Assembly: GCF_001298265.1 (NCBI RefSeq)
Contig: NZ_LGSZ01000028.1
Span: 248,001-312,000 of the forward strand
Origin: Allobosea vaviloviae
Lineage (GTDB): Bacteria; Pseudomonadota; Alphaproteobacteria; Rhizobiales; Beijerinckiaceae
Length of the DNA: 64,000 nt
Reading direction: 5' to 3'
Shown here: positions 30,212-38,009 of the stretch, in pieces
Position numbering within the stretch: the stretch's first letter is position 1
Layout of the letters: each line of letters begins with the position of its first letter
The notes under the pieces: generated by a model
What the model saw: the letters and a program-made list of their open reading frames with translations, nothing else
What the model was told of the DNA's origin: nothing
The model's database searches: none
Made by a program: the position numbers and the translations under genes

Positions 30212-31366
30212 ATGTCGATCGTCTTTTCAGCGCTGGTCGCGGTCTTCGTCGGCTTCGCCGCCTCCGTCGCCGTCGTGCTGGCGGCGGCCCAGGCTGTGGG
30301 CGCGACGCCGGCGCAGACCGTCTCCTGGATCGCCGGCCTCGCCATCGCCAAGGGCCTCGCCAGCATCTGGCTGTCCTGGCGCCACCGCATGCCGATCATC
30401 TGCGCGTGGTCGACGCCCGGAGCCGCGCTGATCGCCGCGACGAGCGGTGTCGACATGGCGGCGGCCGTCGGCGCCTTCCTGCTTGCGGCCGCACTGATGA
30501 TGCTGACCGCAGCCTTCCGCCCGCTCGGCGCGCTGATCGAGCGCATCCCGATGCCGATCGCCGCCGCGATGCTGGCCGGCGTGATCTTCCGCTTCGTCGT
30601 CGCGGTGTTCGACGAGATGCGGCTCTCGCCGGGCCTCGTCCTGCCGCTGCTGGCGGTGTTCCTGATGGCACGGCTGATCAACCCCTTCCTCGGCGTCATC
30701 GCCGCGCTCGGCGCCGGCCTCGCGCTCAGCTTCGCGGGCGGGCTCGCCAGCTGGCCCTCGGTGGGATTTGCGCTGACCGGCCTCGAATTCGTCACACCGC
30801 GCCTCGATATCGCGGCCATGCTCGGCGTCGGCGTCCCGCTCTATCTCGTCACCATGGCGGCGCAGAACCTGCCGGGCTTCGCCGTGCTGCGCGCCGCGGA
30901 CTTCCACCCGCCCGTCCCCTCCTGCCTGTTCGTCACCGGCCTGACGTCGCTCCTCACCGCGCCGCTGGGAGCCCATATGGTCAACATGGCCGCGATATCA
31001 GCCTCGATCTGCACGGGCCCCGACACGCATCGCGATCCCGCACAGCGCTGGAAGGCCGGCGTCGTCTACGGGTTCGCCTGGCTCGCCATCGCCGCGACGG
31101 CCGGTCTTCTGCTCGCCCTGATCGTCGCCATGCCCAAGGCGCTGATCGTCGCCGTTGCGGGTCTGGGCCTCGTCGGCTCGCTGACCGGCGCGCTCGGACA
31201 GGCGATGTCATCCGACCGGGACCGCTTCGCGGCGATCGTCACCTTCGCCGTCGCCGCCTCCAGCCTGTCGCTGTTCGGGGTGGGCTCGGCCTTCTGGAGC
31301 CTCGTTGCCGGCCTCGGCGTCTTGACATTGGACGCCATCGCGGGCCGTTTGCGCGCAAGATCATGA
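30212..31366 (+). CDS. benE: BenE-like benzoate/H+ symporter family transporter
   Basis: This 384-residue, very hydrophobic protein of about 12 helices belongs to the BenE family. Marks are AQTVSWIAGLAIAKGLASIWLSWRHRMPIICAWSTPGAALI and the later APLGAHMVNMAAISASICTGPDTHRDPAQRW. The E. coli and Acinetobacter members move aromatic acids, but no benzoate-degradation genes are nearby. The stop overlaps the start of the thiE-like gene (ATGA at 31363). Confidence 0.88.
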   Translation: MSIVFSALVAVFVGFAASVAVVLAAAQAVGATPAQTVSWIAGLAIAKGLASIWLSWRHRMPIICAWSTPGAALIAATSGVDMAAAVGAFLLAAALMMLTAAFRPLGALIERIPMPIAAAMLAGVIFRFVVAVFDEMRLSPGLVLPLLAVFLMARLINPFLGVIAALGAGLALSFAGGLASWPSVGFALTGLEFVTPRLDIAAMLGVGVPLYLVTMAAQNLPGFAVLRAADFHPPVPSCLFVTGLTSLLTAPLGAHMVNMAAISASICTGPDTHRDPAQRWKAGVVYGFAWLAIAATAGLLLALIVAMPKALIVAVAGLGLVGSLTGALGQAMSSDRDRFAAIVTFAVAASSLSLFGVGSAFWSLVAGLGVLTLDAIAGRLRARS

Positions 31367-32016
31367 CCACACAGAACCCACCCACCCGCCTGATGCTCGT
31401 CACCCCGCCTGTGGCGGATGCCGATGCGATGGCCTTCAAGCTGATGCAGGCCCAGGCCGGCGGCGATCTCGCCGCGGTTCTGCTGCGCCTGACCGATGGC
31501 GACGAGCGCAGCCGCATCGAGCGCGTCAAGCGCCTCGCCGGCCCCGTCCAGGGCGCCAATGTGGCGCTGGTGGTCGAGGACAGCGCCCTGGTCGCCGCGC
31601 GCGGCGGCGCCGACGGCGTCCACCTGACTGGCGGCCCCGAGGCGATCGCCGAGGCCCGCTCCAGCCTGAAGGGCGAGCGCATCATCGGCGCCGGGGCCTT
31701 GCGCGCCCGCCACGACGCCATGGATGTCGGCGAGGCCGGCGTGGATTACGTCATGTTCGGCGACCCCCGCCCGGATGGCAGCCTGCCGCCGCTCGCGGCC
31801 GTGATCGAGCGCGCCGGCTGGTGGGCCGAGATCTTCGAGACGCCTTGCGTGGCCTACGCGCCTGACCCCGAATCCGTGGCTGCCCTGGTCGAGACCGGCG
31901 CCGAATTCATCGCGCTGGGGGCCTGGGCCTTCGAGGAGGGCCGCGACATCCGCGCTTTGGTCGCGGAGGCGAACGAGGCCATCGCCGCCCGCATCGCGCG
32001 GAAAGCCGCCAGATGA
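31363..32016 (+). CDS. ThiE/TenI-like TIM-barrel protein (diverged thiamine-phosphate synthase)
   Basis: This 217-residue product aligns with the ThiE/TenI fold: LMLVTPPVADADAMAFKLMQA, VALVVEDSALVAARGGADGVHLTGGPE, IIGAGALRARHDAMDVGEAGVDYVMFGDPRP. Two active-site stretches differ from classic ThiE: HLGQ-D is HLTGGPE, and the pyrophosphate-binding F-G-P-x-x-P-T-x-T-K reads FGDPRPDGSLP. Thiamine-phosphate synthase activity is thus doubtful. It overlaps benE and the Sel1 gene by 4 bp on each side, so the three are co-translated. Confidence 0.8.
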   Translation: MTTQNPPTRLMLVTPPVADADAMAFKLMQAQAGGDLAAVLLRLTDGDERSRIERVKRLAGPVQGANVALVVEDSALVAARGGADGVHLTGGPEAIAEARSSLKGERIIGAGALRARHDAMDVGEAGVDYVMFGDPRPDGSLPPLAAVIERAGWWAEIFETPCVAYAPDPESVAALVETGAEFIALGAWAFEEGRDIRALVAEANEAIAARIARKAAR

Positions 32017-32957
32017 GGCGCGCGCGCCGCGGCCTTGCGCGCCGTCTGCTGTCGGTCGGCCTGCTGCTTCTGCCCCTGGCCTCGCTGGCGCTCCCGGCCG
32101 CGGCCGTCGAGCGCGACCTCGCCTATGCAGCCTACCAGACCGGCCATTATCGCCGCGCGCTGACCGAGGCGCTCAAGCGCATCGAGGCCGACAGCAGCGA
32201 CGCCGCCGCGATGACGCTGGTCGGCGAGCTCTATCGGCAGGGCCTCGGCGTGCCGCCCAACCAGAAGATCGCGACGGAATGGTATGAGCGCGCCGCCGCG
32301 CGCGGCGACATCAACGCCACCTATGCCCTGGCGATCGCATTGCTCGACGACGCCGGCGGCCGCCGCGATACGGCCCGCGCCGGCACATTGCTGCGGCAGG
32401 CGGCTGCGGCCGGCAACGCCGCGGCCAACTACAACCTCGCCTTGGCCCTGCTCGCCACCGGGCAGCCCGAGGACGACGCGCGCGCAGTGGCAAGCCTCGA
32501 GATCGCGGCGAAGGGCGGCATCGGCGACGCCATGTACGCCCTCGGCACGCTCGCCAAGCAGGGCCGCGGCCTGCCCAGGAGCGACGTCGTCGCTGCGGAG
32601 TGGATGGCGAAGGCCGTGCAGACCGGCAACATCCCCGCAGAGGTGGAATACGCGATCATGCTGTTCAACGGCGCGGGCGTCGCCCGCGACGAGACCGCCG
32701 CCGCCAAGCTGTTCCTGCGCGCGGCCGGCAAGGGCAACCCGATCGCGCAGAACCGGATCGCGCGGCTCTACCAGATCGGACGCGGCATCCCGCCTGACTC
32801 GATCGAGGCGGCAGCCTGGCATCTGGCGGCACGGGCGCGAGGCCTCGACGATCCCGCCCTCGACCAGCTTTTCGACCGCCTGACACCCGAGCAGCAGGGC
32901 CGCGCCGCCCGCCTCGCGGCCAGCCGTATCGAGGGAGCGGCCTTGACGTCGCCGTGA
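32013..32957 (+). CDS. Exported Sel1-like repeat protein
   Basis: This 314-residue protein starts with an Arg-rich N-terminus and a hydrophobic signal (LLSVGLLLLPLASLALPAAAVE). At least five Sel1-like repeats follow, e.g. AMTLVGELYRQGLGVPPNQKIATEWYERAAARGD and AQNRIARLYQIGRGIPPDSIEAAAWHLAA. Sel1 proteins are scaffolds in the periplasm or at membranes. No partner is evident. The start overlaps the thiE-like stop by 4 bp. Confidence 0.85.
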   Translation: MRRARRGLARRLLSVGLLLLPLASLALPAAAVERDLAYAAYQTGHYRRALTEALKRIEADSSDAAAMTLVGELYRQGLGVPPNQKIATEWYERAAARGDINATYALAIALLDDAGGRRDTARAGTLLRQAAAAGNAAANYNLALALLATGQPEDDARAVASLEIAAKGGIGDAMYALGTLAKQGRGLPRSDVVAAEWMAKAVQTGNIPAEVEYAIMLFNGAGVARDETAAAKLFLRAAGKGNPIAQNRIARLYQIGRGIPPDSIEAAAWHLAARARGLDDPALDQLFDRLTPEQQGRAARLAASRIEGAALTSP

Positions 32958-33077
32958 CGGGCGAGCAAGTGACCGGTTGAATTTCAACTGATTGTTGAGC
33001 CCCCCGTAGCGAGGGCCGCTTTGCGGCTCCTTACGAATGGGCTGCAGGATGGCGCCGGAACGGCGCGAACGAGGTTT

Positions 33078-33866
33078 ATGATGATCCGCTCCCCCCTGAT
33101 GACCGTGATGACCGACGCCGTGATGAAGGCGTCCCGCTCGCTGAAGCGCGATTTCGGCGAGGTCGAGAATCTGCAGGTCCTCGCCAAGGGTCCGGGCGAT
33201 TTCGTCTCCAAGGCCGACACCAAGGCCGAGGAGATCATCCGCGCGGCGCTGGAAAAGGCCCGTCCGGGCTACGGCTTCGTGATGGAGGAGGCCGGCAGCG
33301 TCGCCGGCACCGACGAGAGCAACCGCTGGCATATCGACCCGCTCGACGGCACCCACAACTTCCTGCGCGGCATCCCGCACTGGAACATCTCGGTGGCGCT
33401 GGAGCGCGACAACCAGTTCATCGCCGGCGTGATCTACGACGCCGCCAAGGACGAGCTCTTCATCGCCGAGAAGGGCAAGGGCGCCTATGTCAACAACCGC
33501 CGCATGCGCGTCTCCGGCCGCCGCGAGCCGACCGAGATGCTGATCGGCATGGGCGTGCCCCATATCGGCAAGGGCGGCCACCCGCTCTTCCTGCGCGAGC
33601 TCGGCGCCGTAATGACGCGCTTCTCCAATGTCCGGCGCATGGGCTGCGCCGCGCTCGACATCGCCTATGTCGCCGCCGGCCGCTTCGACGCCTGGTGGGA
33701 GCGCGATCTCAACACCTGGGATTTCGCCGCGGGCGCCGTGATGATCCGCGAGGCCGGCGGCACCTTCGGCACGCTCGACGGCAAGCAGCCGACGATGGCG
33801 CGCGACATCATCTGCGGCAACGAGATCGGCGAGCCGGCGCTGCGGGCCGCGCTCAAGGCGGCCTGA
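33078..33866 (+). CDS. suhB: Inositol-monophosphatase-family protein
   Basis: This is a 262-residue Mg-dependent phosphatase of the IMPase/SuhB family. The metal-binding motifs are FVMEEAGSVAG (motif near the Glu ligand), WHIDPLDGTHNFLRGIPH, and the C-terminal RDLNTWDFAAGAVMIREAGG. Members dephosphorylate inositol-1-phosphate or other sugar phosphates, and SuhB also assists antitermination in E. coli. ATGs at 33078 and 33081 are both possible; CGAGG lies just upstream. Confidence 0.9.
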   Translation: MMIRSPLMTVMTDAVMKASRSLKRDFGEVENLQVLAKGPGDFVSKADTKAEEIIRAALEKARPGYGFVMEEAGSVAGTDESNRWHIDPLDGTHNFLRGIPHWNISVALERDNQFIAGVIYDAAKDELFIAEKGKGAYVNNRRMRVSGRREPTEMLIGMGVPHIGKGGHPLFLRELGAVMTRFSNVRRMGCAALDIAYVAAGRFDAWWERDLNTWDFAAGAVMIREAGGTFGTLDGKQPTMARDIICGNEIGEPALRAALKAA

Positions 33867-33968
33867 ACGGCGCAGCCAAACCCGGCTTCCGTCGACACCC
33901 CGTCATATGTCTTTGATCTTTCGCGCTTGATCATCGCGGCACGGGAGGCGACAGTCCCGTCGCGGTCC

Positions 33969-34003
33969 GAGCATGATGCCGAAAAGTGGGAACCGGTTTT
34001 CGG
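33969..34003. repeat. Short rhizobial dispersed repeat
   Basis: This 35-bp sequence contains CCGAAAAGTGGGAACCGG followed by TTTTCGG. It resembles a motif found many times in the genomes of Hyphomicrobiales, where it ends in a palindrome (CCGAAAA / TTTTCGG). It precedes the MotA-like gene by about 45 bp. Confidence 0.65.
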
Positions 34004-34047
34004 GCGACATCACGCTCTCGAATATCGAGACGAACGGAAGACGAAGC

Positions 34048-35064
34048 ATGGCGAATGAGGACTTTGCGGCCGAGCAAGAGACGGCCGCACACGCCCGGGA
34101 GGAGACCCGTTTCTCGCGGCCCCTGCGCTACGTCATCCGCTCGGTTCTGTTTCTCGCGCTGATCGGCTTCCTCGGCTTCATCCTGCAGGCCGGCCTGGTC
34201 ACGGCCTTCATGACCAATCCGGGCCTGAACGGCCTGATCCTCGGCTCGCTGCTGGTCGGCACGCTGATCGCCCTGCGCGAACTCTGGCGCATCCATTCCG
34301 AGGCTCGCGCCGCGACCCGGCTGGCGGCGGCGCCCGCCGAGGCGGAGATCCGGCGCGGACAGGTCATCTCGCCGCTCGGTCCCGTGCTGTCGGCGCTCGA
34401 TGCCCGCAGCCTGGCGCCGTCCCAGGCCGCGACCGTGCTCGAATCGATCGCGGTCAGGCTCGATGACGGGCGCGAGGTGCTGCGCTACCTCGGCGGGCTC
34501 CTGGTCTTCCTCGGCCTGCTCGGCACCTTCTGGGGCCTGCTCGACACGGTCTCCTCGATCGGCAACGTCATCAAGTCGCTGCGCACCGGCGCCGAGGCCG
34601 GCGTGCTGTTCGACGAGCTCAAGGCCGGCCTCGCCGCCCCGCTTGCCGGCATGGGCCTGTCCTTCTCCTCCTCGCTCTTCGGCATCGCCGGCTCGCTGAT
34701 CCTCGGCTTCCTCGAATTGCAGGTGGCGCAGGCGCAGCGCCGCTTCCGCAACGAGGTCGAGAGCTGGCTCGGCACCCGCATCGCCAGCGCTCCCCTCGCC
34801 GGCCCGGGGCTCCAGCCGCTCACCGGCGATCCGCTCGCCGACAGGCTCGACAGACTCGGCGCCGCGATGACGGAAAGCGGCGCCAACAACCGCGCCGCGA
34901 CGCAGGCGCTGGCCAGTCTCGCCGAGGGCATCCAGGGCCTCGTCCAGCACATGCGCTCCGAGCAGCAGCTCATCCGCGACTGGGTCGAGGCGCAGGCCTC
35001 GCGCGAGAAGGATCTCAAGCGGCTCCTGGAACGCCTCACTGCCGACAATGTGATGGAGCCGTGA
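34048..35064 (+). CDS. MotA/TolQ/ExbB-family stator-like membrane protein
   Basis: This 338-residue protein has four hydrophobic stretches: about 35-55, 60-80, 150-175 and 195-220. The proton-channel core resembles MotA/ExbB (LRYLGGLLVFLGLLGTFWGLLDTVSSI and LAGMGLSFSSSLFGIAGSLILGFLELQ). The C-terminal 100 residues form a charged, coiled-coil-like cytoplasmic tail. It is followed by a MotB/OmpA-like gene on the same strand, the expected partner. I see no flagellar genes, so it probably energises another envelope process. The start at 34048 is preceded by GGAAG. Confidence 0.82.
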   Translation: MANEDFAAEQETAAHAREETRFSRPLRYVIRSVLFLALIGFLGFILQAGLVTAFMTNPGLNGLILGSLLVGTLIALRELWRIHSEARAATRLAAAPAEAEIRRGQVISPLGPVLSALDARSLAPSQAATVLESIAVRLDDGREVLRYLGGLLVFLGLLGTFWGLLDTVSSIGNVIKSLRTGAEAGVLFDELKAGLAAPLAGMGLSFSSSLFGIAGSLILGFLELQVAQAQRRFRNEVESWLGTRIASAPLAGPGLQPLTGDPLADRLDRLGAAMTESGANNRAATQALASLAEGIQGLVQHMRSEQQLIRDWVEAQASREKDLKRLLERLTADNVMEP

Positions 35065-35116
35065 TGCGGCTGGCTCGTCCCCTTGCGTTCATCAGCGCCC
35101 GGCCCACCGACGAGCG

Positions 35117-35221
35117 GTCATCCCGGACGCAGCGAAGCGGAGATCCGGGATCCATTCCGGAGCATCGACCGGAGAGGTTTCGGAATGGATCCCGGGTCTC
35201 CCTGCGGTCGCCCGGGATGAC
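35117..35221. repeat. 105-bp inverted-repeat element, copy C
   Basis: It starts GTCATCCCGG and ends CCGGGATGAC, with inner GGGATCCATTCCGGA arms, and is identical in length to copies A and B. It sits inside the MotA-like/MotB-like gene pair, between the two cistrons, and may influence the ratio of the two products. Confidence 0.9.
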
Positions 35222-35265
35222 GGTGCGTTTGAACGAACAGGCGATTTAGGGGACACGGAAACACC

Positions 35266-36285
35266 ATGGCCCTCTCCCGCTCCCACCGCCGCGACGAGGT
35301 CAATTTCTGGCCGGGCTTCGTCGACGCGCTCTCGACGATGCTGATCGGCATCGTCTTCCTGCTCGCGGTCTTCGTGCTCGGCCAGTTCTTCCTCTCGCAG
35401 GAGCTGACCGGCAAGGACACCGCGCTCGACCGGCTGAACCGCCAGATCTCGGAGCTGACCGACCTGCTGGCGCTGGAGCGGTCCTCGAACCGCCAGGCGC
35501 AGGAGAGCCTGCAATTGCTGCAATCCTCACTGACCCGCGAGCAGGCCGAGCGCGGCCGCGTCCAGGACTTGCTCGCCGCGCAGCCCGGCAACCAGGCCGC
35601 CCAGCTCGGCGAGGCCCAGAAGGCTCTGGAAGCCGAGAAGCAGCTCTCCGCCCGCGCGCAATCGACCGTCGACCTGGTCAACCAGCAGATCATCGCGATG
35701 CGGCGCCAGCTCGCGGCCCTGGAGGAGGCGCTGGGCGCATCCGAGGCCAGGGACAAGGAATCGCAGGCCCGTATCTCCGAGCTCGGCTCGCGGCTGAACG
35801 TGGCACTGGCCCAGCGCGTGCAGGAGCTGGCGCGCTACCGCTCCGACTTCTTCGGCCGCCTGCGCCAGGTGCTCGGCACGCGGCCCGACATCCGCGTCGT
35901 CGGCGACCGCTTCGTCTTCCAGTCCGAGGTTTTCTTCGACGCCGGCCAGGCCGTGCTCAAGCCGGAAGGGCGCGGCGAACTCGACAAGCTCGGCGCCATC
36001 ATCGCCGATCTCGGCCGCGAGATGCCGCCTGACATCCCCTGGATCCTGCGCGTCGACGGCCATACCGACAACCGGCCGATCCGAAACAACCCGCTCTACC
36101 CCACCAACTGGCATCTCTCCGCCGGCCGCGCCATCGCGGTCGTCGAGTACCTCGTCACCAAGGGCATCCCGGCCGACCGCATCGCCGCGACCGGATTTGG
36201 TGACAACCAGCCGCTCGACGTCGCCAACAATGACGAGGCCTGGCGCCGCAACCGCCGCATCGAATTCAAGATCACCGAGCGGTGA
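35266..36285 (+). CDS. MotB-like OmpA-domain peptidoglycan-anchored stator protein
   Basis: This 339-residue protein is arranged like MotB. The short cytoplasmic N-terminus is followed by a membrane helix that begins FWPGFVDALSTMLIGIVFLLAVF, with an Asp at the start of the helix as in proton channels. A long coiled coil follows at about 40-190. The C-terminal OmpA-like domain (FVFQSEVFFDAGQAVLKPEG, LRVDGHTDNRPI, LSAGRAIAVVEYL) should bind peptidoglycan. It pairs with the MotA-like gene upstream. No other genes of a known stator system are near. Confidence 0.85.
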   Translation: MALSRSHRRDEVNFWPGFVDALSTMLIGIVFLLAVFVLGQFFLSQELTGKDTALDRLNRQISELTDLLALERSSNRQAQESLQLLQSSLTREQAERGRVQDLLAAQPGNQAAQLGEAQKALEAEKQLSARAQSTVDLVNQQIIAMRRQLAALEEALGASEARDKESQARISELGSRLNVALAQRVQELARYRSDFFGRLRQVLGTRPDIRVVGDRFVFQSEVFFDAGQAVLKPEGRGELDKLGAIIADLGREMPPDIPWILRVDGHTDNRPIRNNPLYPTNWHLSAGRAIAVVEYLVTKGIPADRIAATGFGDNQPLDVANNDEAWRRNRRIEFKITER

Positions 36286-36293
36286 GGTCCGCC

Positions 36294-36617
36294 ATGTCTG
36301 ACGTTCGTCGCCGGCACCGGCGTTCGGCCTTTAAGGCGCTGGCGCTGATGCTCATCCTTGCCGGCGGCTCAGCCCTCGCCGAACCCCGCCATGCCACCGT
36401 CGAGGATTGCGCGGCCTGCCATGGCCTCGACGGCATCGCGCGTGACACCGAGGTGCCCCATCTCGCCGGCCAGAACGAGCGCTATTTGTTCAACCAGATG
36501 ATGGCGTTCCGCTCCGGCAAGCGCGTCCACAAGGAGATGCGCTATATGGCGCGGACCATGAGCGTCGACGAGATCGCGGCGCTCGCCGCCTATTACGCGG
36601 CACTGCCGCCGCGCTGA
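36294..36617 (+). CDS. Small c-type cytochrome
   Basis: This 107-residue exported protein has a signal peptide (ALALMLILAGGSALAEP), one heme-binding site CAACH near residue 43, and Met residues near the C-terminus (KEMRYMARTMS) that could supply the second ligand. It is a class I cytochrome of the c4/c5 type. I use the ATG at 36294, with GTGAGG 7 bp before it; the frame also opens with a GTG at 36282. It starts 8 bp after the MotB-like gene. Confidence 0.85.
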   Translation: MSDVRRRHRRSAFKALALMLILAGGSALAEPRHATVEDCAACHGLDGIARDTEVPHLAGQNERYLFNQMMAFRSGKRVHKEMRYMARTMSVDEIAALAAYYAALPPR

Positions 36618-36646
36618 CCACGCGCCGAATGGGAGGAGCGAGAACC

Positions 36647-37495
36647 ATGTCGACAGCCGAGCCCGCCGACGCCGCGCAGCGCCGCGCCAGGCCCCTGACC
36701 GTCTGCTACCCCGTCGAGGCCTTGCCGAAACCCGACATGGCGATGCTCGAACGCGCCCGGCACCATCTGACGAAGATCGACGAGGTTCTCGTCGCGCCCC
36801 GCGACGCCGAGGCCTTCCACGTCCCTGCCGGCCACTTCGTCCGCATCGTCGGCGTCGACGGCCCGCAGGTCGGCGACCTCAATCTCTGGAACAGCAACGA
36901 CCTCTCCGAGCGCTTCTTCAGCGGCAAGACGCGCCAGCTCCACGCCACCCATGTCTCGACCGGGGACCGGCTCTGGAGCAGCCTGCCGTCCTTGAGGCCG
37001 ATGGCGACGATCAGCCACGACACGCTCGGCTGGTACGGCTTCGACGCCGATGGCGGCGGCATCCACGACGTCATCGGCACGCGCTGCGACCCCTACACCA
37101 ACCGCCTGCTATCGGGCGGCGACTACCACCATTGCTGCCATTCCAACCTGACGCGGGCTCTGGCAAAGGCGAAGGGTCTAGCCGTGAAGGATGCGGAAAT
37201 GCATGTCCACGACGTGCTCAACGTCTTCATGTGCACCGGCTTCACCCGCGACACGCATCAGTACTTCATGAAGGCGAGCCCGGTGCGGCCGGGCGACTAT
37301 CTGGAACTCTTCGCCGAGATCGACCTGCTCGCCGCGCTGTCGGCCTGCCCGGGCGGCGATTGCAGCACGACCCATTCCAGCGACGTCGCCGCCTGCCATC
37401 CGCTCAAGGTCGAGATCTTCCGCACGCAGCCGGAGCTGCTGGCAGGCTGGACGCCGCCGAAGCGCAGCGCCTATCCGCGCACGCATGGCCTCTGA
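36647..37495 (+). CDS. DUF1989 family (urea-carboxylase-associated) protein
   Basis: This 282-residue protein of the DUF1989 family has the core VPAGHFVRIVGVDGPQVGDLNLWN, GGDYHHCCHSNLTRAL and ACPGGDCSTT. Family members neighbour urea carboxylase genes and are proposed to act on small amides, but no urea carboxylase is in the window. The Cys/His-rich loops suggest metal binding. A good ribosome site (GGGAGGAGCG) precedes the ATG at 36647. It lies right after the cytochrome gene. Confidence 0.82.
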   Translation: MSTAEPADAAQRRARPLTVCYPVEALPKPDMAMLERARHHLTKIDEVLVAPRDAEAFHVPAGHFVRIVGVDGPQVGDLNLWNSNDLSERFFSGKTRQLHATHVSTGDRLWSSLPSLRPMATISHDTLGWYGFDADGGGIHDVIGTRCDPYTNRLLSGGDYHHCCHSNLTRALAKAKGLAVKDAEMHVHDVLNVFMCTGFTRDTHQYFMKASPVRPGDYLELFAEIDLLAALSACPGGDCSTTHSSDVAACHPLKVEIFRTQPELLAGWTPPKRSAYPRTHGL

Positions 37496-37575
37496 CGAAG
37501 TCCAGGCGTCGTTTGACAAGCATGACCTTGCGGAAGACTGATGGGCAGTCGAGAGAGTTTCCGGGGGGAAGCAGA

Positions 37576-37998
37576 ATGAAAATTGCAGGCCTGGTGGCGT
37601 TCGCTGCCGTGATGTTGATCGGCACGCCGGTCGTCGCCCAACAGCAGCAGACCGAGATCGTTTTCTGCAACAAGACCGGCTCGAAGATCTTCACCGCGCT
37701 GGCGCATGTCCCCCCGGCGACCAAGAAATGGACGCTGACCGCCTGGCAGACGATTCCCGCCGGCGGCTGCAAGAGCGTCGCCCGCTGGAACACCGCGCTG
37801 TTCTACTACTATGCGGAGAAGGAAGGCCGGACCCTGCACTGGCCCGCCGCATCAGGCGTCGACAAGACCTTCTGCGTGCCCAGCCGGGCGATCACCCGCG
37901 AGATCGTCGGCGGAACCTGCGCAACGGGCGAGCGCAATGTCGGCTTCAAGGGCACGGTCCCGAATGCCGGCAAGTACACGATCAACCTCAACTCCTGA
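37576..37998 (+). CDS. Exported DUF1036-like protein
   Basis: This 140-residue secreted protein has the signal IAGLVAFAAVMLIGTPVVA. A DUF1036-like domain follows: VFCNKTGSKIFTALAHVPP, WQTIPAGGCKSVARW and KTFCVPSRAITREIVGGTCATGERNVGF. Four cysteines likely form disulfides. The function is unknown; the family is common in alphaproteobacteria. A GGGGGGAA run lies just upstream of the ATG. Convergent with the ABC exporter gene, 12 bp apart. Confidence 0.8.
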   Translation: MKIAGLVAFAAVMLIGTPVVAQQQQTEIVFCNKTGSKIFTALAHVPPATKKWTLTAWQTIPAGGCKSVARWNTALFYYYAEKEGRTLHWPAASGVDKTFCVPSRAITREIVGGTCATGERNVGFKGTVPNAGKYTINLNS

Positions 37999-38009
37999 GC
38001 GGCGCGCCG

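Noticed and set aside
32958..33077. suhB-type sRNA upstream of the inositol monophosphatase gene
   Set aside because: The gap has a small hairpin but none of the conserved unpaired stretches or terminator that I would expect of that RNA.
34048..36285. Zorya defence system (ZorA/ZorB-like MotA/MotB genes)
   Set aside because: The pair resembles ZorA/ZorB only in general stator layout. The following genes are a cytochrome c and a DUF1989 gene, with no ZorC, ZorD or ZorE helicase/nuclease.
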